In this document: one piece after another, positions 57,461-64,000 of the stretch | Position numbering within the stretch: position 1 is the first letter of the stretch | Layout of the letters: every line of letters starts with the position of its first letter | Source: Magicicada septendecula | Lineage: Eukaryota; Arthropoda; Insecta; Hemiptera; Cicadidae | Length of the DNA: 64,000 nt | Assembly (NCBI GenBank): GCA_034769895.1 | Contig: CM068372.1 | Location: forward strand, 239,964,343-240,028,342 | Direction of reading: 5' to 3' | Notes under the pieces: generated by a model | What the model was told of the DNA's origin: nothing | The model's database searches: none | Seen by the model: the letters and a program-made list of their open reading frames with translations, nothing else | Program-made: the position numbers and the translations under genes

Positions 57461-58425
57461 TGAAATCAAGTTTTTAATTCTAAGTTTAAAACAAAATATT
57501 TCTACTTATAATGAGAGGCAAAATATACATTTATACGAGAGCCGTATTATGTGTTAAACGTAATGTTGAGACCAACATTGTGTCGCATGCATTTTACAAG
57601 GTTTCTTTGTCTGCTTTCAAACCTACTAATTCCAATAAATAAATCTGTTGCCGTGTCAACCCCAGTCCTCTATATAATGAAATTATATATTATTTTCTGA
57701 AAGGCCGAAACATAGTTATAGTTTTATTAATTGAGACATACAATTTGGTTATAATATTTACGAGAAACATAATGTTTCATATTATAATATTTTAATTATA
57801 CTGCAAAGTATTAGTTACATAGTATTAGTAAAATCGTAAAATCATTAGAGACACTATTTTGGAAAATTTTTGCAAAATGTGATCGGTTTTTGTTCTCTTT
57901 TCAATAGAAAGTTAGTGAATTTGACAAAATGGGCTATTTAAATGGAAGAGACTATTTTATTTTGGAAGTCACGAGCAGATAAAATCTTTGAATAATTTAT
58001 AATGGAAGATATTTTGTCAGTTTCTAAGGAACCGGAGAGAAAACTTAAATTATTCTTTTACTTTTTTGTTTAAGATTGTGAAGGGAGACGTTTGTAAGTA
58101 CTGTAGAAACCGTTGATAACGACATCGAACCGAGATCGGTTTCTATAGGTGACGTCAGTAGAAGCGAAAAACCATTCGTTTGGTATACACAAATTTCAAT
58201 TTCAACTGTAATTTCAATTTATTATTTTACAAAGTACCATATATCCGAGTACATGGATTGTTATTAGTTTTCCCCAACGCATTCTCAATTACATTCGGTG
58301 TACTTGGACTGTAGACGAGATATATTTCCAAAACCTAACCGACGCGAAGGTATCACGTTTCTGTCTACTATTAGTGTTTTGAACAGTTTCATAAGCAGTT
58401 TTTCAAATAGCAGAACGATGTGTAA
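57461..58425. other. No feature recognised
   Basis: AT-rich, no recognised frames or repeats. Confidence 0.4.
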
Positions 58426-58483
58426 CCCCTCTTTCGATTTTTTTTTTCTTAAAAAAAATTTTTTTTTTTTCTTGAAAGAGGGG
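58426..58483. repeat. Short hairpin with T/A runs
   Basis: CCCCTCTTTC and GAAAGAGGGG are 10-base inverted copies around a loop of T- and A-runs. Confidence 0.7.
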
Positions 58484-58934
58484 CCACTAGTTAATTAAAA
58501 CTAGGCGGAAGGCCTAGAGAAGCAAAAAATGCGCTGGGTCCAGTGAGACGGGACTTGCAATTAAACTCGATGGTTAAACAACAACAACAAATTTTATTAA
58601 AAATTTCAAGTCTTGACATCCCATGCATATGAGTAGTAAAGTTCATAACTCTTCTTTAATACAACATGTAACTTTCAAATTTCGACAAACCCACATTAAT
58701 ATTACATATACAACTTTAAATTTTTTCTCTCCCCTTTTTCTTTGAATTCAATCTTGATACACAATATAACTTTAATAGAATTTAAAAAATTTCATTAAAA
58801 ACTTCTAATCCACTCCCTGACATCATAACATTCTTAAAATATACATATGTAACATCATAATTCATAATTCAATAATTTCTCATAAATACACATAAATACA
58901 ACATCAATCAATATACTTACATGAATACACATAG

Positions 58935-58935
<1 letters not shown>

Positions 58936-58988
<53 letters not shown>

Positions 58989-59023
58989 CATATACCACAC
59001 ACACATGTTCACCTGGCCGACAG

Positions 59024-59064
<41 letters not shown>
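58936..59064. repeat. (CA)n and (TA)n microsatellite cluster
   Basis: (CA) about 16 copies, (TA) about 10, a short unique part with CACCTGGCCGACAGCC, then (TA) about 17. Confidence 0.95.
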
Positions 59065-59072
<8 letters not shown>

Positions 59073-59505
59073 CACCATACCTCAGGAGAGTGTGGAAAAC
59101 CCCAGTATCTGTCACCAAGACCCCCATCCCAAACTACCGTAATCGGATAAAGTGCCCAGCAAGCCTTAACAACTTTTCATTTAAGAAGACAAATCCACTA
59201 ATTTATCAGAGTGTAACTGGGTTACAACAAATGAAATAATTACAAGTATTAGAAATGGCCAAAGTCAATTTGGCAATACAGCCCGAACAACTCTTAAGTT
59301 ACAAGCATACAAAAATTTAGGTTTTGTTCCCCCCCCCAATATTAAGGCGCCATCGCAAGGTCAACATGACTGCACGGTCTTATAAAATGGATATTTCTCA
59401 GCTTCTTTTATGCACCTACAAAAATACAATTTGAGCAAAAACCTAGTGGGACGTACCCACCAGAAAATAACATAAAACTGATACTGATTTTTCAACTTTA
59501 CATTT

Positions 59506-59806
59506 ATAATTGAAGAAGTGAGAACCGGTAGTGTGCTCATATTAACAAACTCAACAATTAATGCACTGGCTATGGCAGTAAAAAAAGAAAATTTACTTAT
59601 TACAGAATTATTAAACAGCTAACATAAATTTTATAAAATGTATAATAAAAATTTATAACTGAAGAAGTGAGAACCGGTAGTGTGCTCATATTAACAAAAC
59701 TCAACAATTAATGCACTGGCTATGGCAGTAAAAAAAGAAAATTTACTTATTACAGAATTATTAAACAGCTAACATAAATTTTATAAAATGTATAATAAAA
59801 ATTTTA
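59506..59806. repeat. 149-bp tandem duplication
   Basis: TGAAGAAGTGAGAACCGGTA starts at 59,511 and 59,660. The two units differ by about two changes (ATTGAAG versus ACTGAAG and one extra A), so the duplication is recent. Confidence 0.92.
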
Positions 59807-61589
59807 TAATGTAAAACCTAATAAAACATATTTGAGGCGTTCATAGAGAATTGGGTTGACCTGAGGCACGGCCATGCGCCCGAACCAGATGCAACAAAAT
59901 TTAACATGTCAGAGACCTGTGGATAAAAGCACCAACAGGTGACGGTGGCAGGTCAAAGCACCCCCCCCAAACCTTTAAATAATTTTAAAAAACAAAACCC
60001 ATATAGATCTATAAATATAATCAAGAAAATCCCCAACAAAGTACCCCGGCACCCATGCAAGCATAATTAACACCCATACAAATCAGTAACATTCAGTTCC
60101 GCACACTTTTGCAATAAGAGAAAAATGTAACATCAAAATCGGGTGACGCATGACCCCGTCTGGGTTTACACTTACTCTGGGGGCGTAAGCATTTGTAAAG
60201 TGAATCTGACAAAATTTATAACCCCCAACTGTCCCGCTGGACTTGTGCACAAACGAAACCTTTAACTGGAGCCGTTCCAGGAATAATGTCACATGTTCTA
60301 AATTGTAGCGGCCAAAAATATTTCTTAAAGGCTTAAATGTCACCTGGTTATAGTCCGGCACAAAACTTGAGGTTATTGTAGCGTGTTGTCCATCTCTTCC
60401 TCCCGGCGGCCAAGACGGAAAGTCACTAGTTTAATGGCATGGGTGGCAGATGATCGCCCACCTGCTGGAGCGAATCAGGTGATCGTCTTAATCAGGAACC
60501 CTGGACATTTATATATATGGGTAATTACTCAAGTGTTCAGTAATTCACAATACCCCTTTTACTCCAGCATAACTCACACACCACAACATGCTCCGTTTTT
60601 TAAAAAAAAATTTTGAAATTTAAGTATGCATTGAAACTACCTTCAGTATAGAATTTAGAATTAAATAAATAGTTATTCATAGACTGTTCGTCAACTAATT
60701 AATCACTTATTACAATTTCGATATGAGTTAGCAAACTTGAACAGGTTCATAAAGCACGTTCGTTTCAACAAAATAACAAACTAATTTTCTTACGCCCCTC
60801 TTGATATAATTAGAAAAACATACAGACATATAAAACTGTAAAATACTGTACTTCAGCCAGTGTTAACATTTAAGACATGAATAATCAGTAATTAACCTGT
60901 GCTCGCCACATGGTAACTTAACGCATATATATCGCCTCGCATCGGCGTTGATTTTAAGTTAAATACAATACTTTTTATCAAACAATAAGTAAAATACCTT
61001 AAACACACTTACCGGAGAGTCACGTAGCGATTATCTATGCATAGTAGATAATAATATACAAGATCCAAACTCAATGCCGCCGGGAGAATGCAAGGACAGT
61101 CGAGGCCAACTGCTAGACGACAACTGGTTTGAGCAGCGACCGAAAAAACGTTACGTAGCGCTGACCCCAGAGCGCGCGCGGATCGGCATAGCAAACGTAT
61201 CGATAACGGGGCAGGCACGGCTAAGCTAAATAATTAACGGATTCGGCAATGCCCGTCACGTCGTTAACATAGAAAACAGCTCGACTCACGATCATTACTT
61301 ATTTATATCAGAGAGCAGAATGTTATCGGCAAAAGAGAAATGGATCGCTACCGGTGTGATGTAGTCATATTGTATGTGACCAACAAATCGTATGTTCTGC
61401 TTGCTCGAAATCTGACCATCAAAATAGTGCATTCATTCAAAAATATTTTTGGTAATTAATTCATGTTCATGGTAATACGTTATAGATTAGGTTTTCTCGA
61501 ATATCTGATGTTTTTTCTGCTTGTAGACCTACTTATTGTCGTAAGGTCCTCTCTGTCAGAAATCTAGCAGTAAAATGAAACTAGTAGTC
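59807..61589. other. No gene recognised
   Basis: A frame of 92 codons at 60,361-60,083 (minus) matches no family I know. A GC-richer part at 61,010-61,260 has no recognisable domain. Confidence 0.4.
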
Positions 61590-61770
61590 TGGGAACTGAC
61601 TGGTGTACCGGAGCTCGTCATGCCAGGCAATGTCAAAGGCACTTTCTACATCTAGGAACCCCTACTGTGTCCTCGCGCCGGAATGCTGCGCCAGTTATTC
61701 CTTTTAATAAATCTATCCAGTTGAAGAGTGGAGTGGTCGCATGATCTGAATAACTGGTCTGTAGATGATA
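61590..61770 (-). pseudogene. Non-LTR retrotransposon RT fragment (motif A)
   Basis: The minus strand encodes FLDVESAFDIAWHDELR, the motif A block of Jockey/CR1-type reverse transcriptases (usually with DVxKAFDxVWH). Flanking frames are broken. Confidence 0.7.
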
Positions 61771-62629
61771 CGTCACTTTTAGTCTTCGGTTCTTTTCACG
61801 AAGGAGTACCAACTACATCGCGATCGAACCACACAGGTTTTAACTTACTTAAGGAAACCCGGTTTTTATCCTTTTTCAACTATTGTAAAACAATTTTCCG
61901 CCCTCTGTACGTTAACATTTTAAAGTATTAAGTAGTATTAGTTTTACTTGAATTCTTCAGAACTGTTCACAGATTTCAGTATTAATTTTAACTCTCAGCA
62001 CGTTTGATTTTCGGAAACTGGGCTAAATTTATAAGTCGATATTCCTCAATAAAATGCTCTTAAAAGTCTATTCTCTGTCACGCTTTTGAGCTACGTGTGG
62101 CAGTGTCGAGACAGAACAGAGTATCTTGTTACGAACATGTTAACAATCCATTCACAAAATGTTTCATTATTTTAATACCACAACACGATTCTCGACCCTT
62201 AGTCGATACTGTAGAATAGACTGAAAAAAGTGTCTGCTCAAGTTAATTCGATTATGCTAGAATAGTTCGAAAAATAATTTAGTAACGATGTAAAAAATAT
62301 GAAACCTTATTTTGGTTAAAAGGAAAATTTGACACACAAATGGTAGCAAGTACACGTGGTACCTCTCACAATTACAGCCATACATTCCTTACAGTAATAC
62401 GTTTATATAGAGTTCCGGCAATTTGTTTCTAGATGTATTGTTCGGTCGGGGAATTCGGTACAGGACTATGCTGCGCAGAAGGCGAGTTTGAATTTGACTC
62501 ATGTCAATTTTTCTTCTCTTTTGACTCTTCCCCTTAGAAGTCAATAGTAATTTGCCGTCAAATATCTCATCCCAATCGCATAAACCTTTCTCATCGATTG
62601 CTCGGGGATAAACGTATCAGGCTCAGGCA
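61771..62629. other. No feature recognised
   Basis: Between two non-LTR fragments. It may hold further decayed element sequence, but I see no motif. Confidence 0.35.
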
Positions 62630-63260
62630 GTGTTTCAAGTGCTAACTTCGAGAGATGGTCTTACTCTTTTAGCTCTTCCTGAGATGTGCGGTAAGAAGAA
62701 TTCACTGACCTTTCCAGACAAATTAGTTGCCAGGGATCGGAGAAATCCTCCAGAGAAGGAACACGGAGTCTCCAATGTTAAACATAATTTCAGACATGCC
62801 ACGGAGTCCCCGAGAGGAGCCGGAGACTACTCTTGCTAATGGCTGAGCCATCAAGCGGGCGCCTCTTACGTGATTGCTGCCCGAAAAAATATACAATAAC
62901 TTGGTACGAGCAGCCAGGCGGCTGTTCCAATAAGGCGTGCAGTAAATGTTGGCTCTGGCTCCTTTTGCATTTTGAGGGTGTTAGTCACGTGGCCTTTGAA
63001 GTTTAAGTGCCGCTCTAGCCGAACGCCCAGGTACTTCACCAATTCTGTCCACTAAATGTGTCTTCTCTCTAAGGAGAGGGATTGCCATGTGAAGTGGTCC
63101 TGTAAATAAGATCGCTTCGGACCGCTGTGCGCCACTCCCGTAGTCAGACCGGAAGAATATCGACTGGCGACTATCATTATGCTCGTCTGCCGCGGGGAGA
63201 GGGAGCTATAATGGAACATCGCGTCGTCAGCAAAGAGGGACAAGTGACTCGCAGTCAGTC
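62630..63260 (-). pseudogene. Non-LTR retrotransposon RT fragment (motif C to thumb)
   Basis: The minus strand has SLFADDAMFHYSS (catalytic FADD box, about 63,240). Then comes ELVKYLGVRLERHLNFKGHV (about 63,040), the conserved block after the RT palm in Jockey-type elements, and further decayed sequence to about 62,630. It lies upstream (in minus direction) of the motif A fragment, so the two are not in the order of one element. Confidence 0.72.
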
Positions 63261-63474
63261 AATTAGCGATCCTTCTACAAGCGATTAGTGTCTGACTAGT
63301 GTTAATTGTATCAAATGACCATTTAAGTGTTTATAAATACGGTTTAATAATCTTCAACGTCTTAGTAATAATTAATTACTAACAATTATTGTCAATAATT
63401 ATTATCGTAAATGTTTACATTAGTAATTTGAAATTATTTAGTGAAGGAGAGTTTTTTGCATTAAGTGTGATTAA

Positions 63475-63478
<4 letters not shown>
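63261..63478. other. No feature recognised
   Basis: AT-rich. Confidence 0.35.
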
Positions 63479-63479
<1 letters not shown>

Positions 63480-63559
<80 letters not shown>

Positions 63560-63720
63560 AATAATATATTAATATATATTTATATATAAATATTTATAAT
63601 AATAATAGTATGTTTTTCTTTTTTTTAATTCTAAATAAAAAAAAAGAAAAACATACTATTATATATATATATATACATATGTATATATATTTATTATATA
63701 TGAATATATAAATATGGTAA
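63480..63720. repeat. (AT)n region with perfect hairpin
   Basis: Long AT dinucleotide tracts surround an inverted repeat at 63,602-63,662: ATAATAGTATGTTTTTCTTT against its exact complement, with a loop around AATTCTAAAT. Confidence 0.88.
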
Positions 63721-64000
63721 TACAGTAACATTAACATTAATATTTTTAATTTAACTATAAATATACTGTAAGCATATATTTTATTAACCGGATTTGCAAA
63801 ATGTGGGTGTACAAAAATTGATGTAATTATTGTATTTTAGCTAACTCTTCAACTGTTACTAGTTATTCAGTTCCGTAATTTTATTTTAATCAATAAATAG
63901 AGATAGAAAGAAATGAAGGAAAGAATATATAAAGTTGCGAATCTAGTATTGGCTGTAAGTCTATTGTATAATAAACCATACACCAGATATTATAAGCCAT
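63721..64000. other. No feature recognised
   Basis: AT-rich end of the window. Confidence 0.35.

Noticed and set aside
61009..61218. Minus-strand frame in a GC-richer part
   Set aside because: No motif and no supporting context.
61590..63260. Both RT fragments as one non-LTR element
   Set aside because: On the minus strand motif C comes before motif A, the reverse of the order in one gene.

Overview
The window is non-coding, transposon-rich DNA from an animal nuclear genome, most likely an arthropod and probably an insect. That rests on the element mix (Ty3/gypsy LTR element, Penelope-like elements, hAT, Harbinger, Helitron, non-LTR remnants and a Polinton/Maverick), the AT-rich base composition and the abundant (CA)n, (CT)n and (AT)n tracts. 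I see no convincing intact host gene. The nearest is a stop-containing C2H2 zinc-finger array at 13.57-14.04 kb. The species cannot be named from the sequence alone.

Layout. 1-8560: a Ty3/gypsy retrotransposon on the minus strand with both LTRs (about 2% apart), an open gag and a broken pol. 8.6-16.2 kb: a small inverted-repeat element, microsatellites, a Helitron helicase remnant with its repeats, and the zinc-finger pseudogene. 16.2-18.3 kb: a Penelope-like element with a long open reverse transcriptase/GIY-YIG frame and a hammerhead-ribozyme-like motif. 20-24.3 kb: a palindrome, a second decayed Penelope-like element with its own hammerhead-like motif, and a Harbinger deletion derivative. 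24.7 kb: a (GT)n tract of about 170 bp.

26,888-54,603 is a nest of three elements. The outer one is a hAT transposon: its two ends carry near-identical inverted termini and an exact 8-bp target duplication, GATACTAT. Inside its 5' leader sits a complete 21.3-kb Polinton/Maverick (30,623-51,918), flanked by an exact 6-bp duplication, AATAAA. One gene of the Polinton is in turn split by a palindromic Penelope-type insertion (about 50,429-51,003) carrying two more hammerhead-like motifs.

The Polinton is the most interesting part. It has the full replication and virion set: protein-primed type B DNA polymerase (broken), integrase with chromodomain, packaging ATPase, adenovirus-type protease, major and minor capsid proteins, a fibre-like repeat protein and a phospholipase A2-like protein. 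Its left third holds accessory genes typical of large DNA viruses: a BIR (inhibitor of apoptosis-like) protein, a nucleotide kinase-like protein, a secreted matrix metalloproteinase with hemopexin repeats, and a dUTPase. The terminal repeats contain 36-bp arrays each bearing TACGTCA, a CREB/bZIP-type site. A divergent control region at 38.1-38.7 kb has a TATA box and an apparent 5' UTR intron. Several genes contain frameshifts, so this copy is decaying, but the integrase, capsid, protease, fibre, dUTPase, BIR and kinase frames remain open.

54.6-64 kb: a composite minisatellite of about 150-165 bp units with two copies of a unique segment, more microsatellites, a 149-bp tandem duplication, two non-LTR reverse transcriptase remnants, and an AT-rich end with a perfect hairpin.
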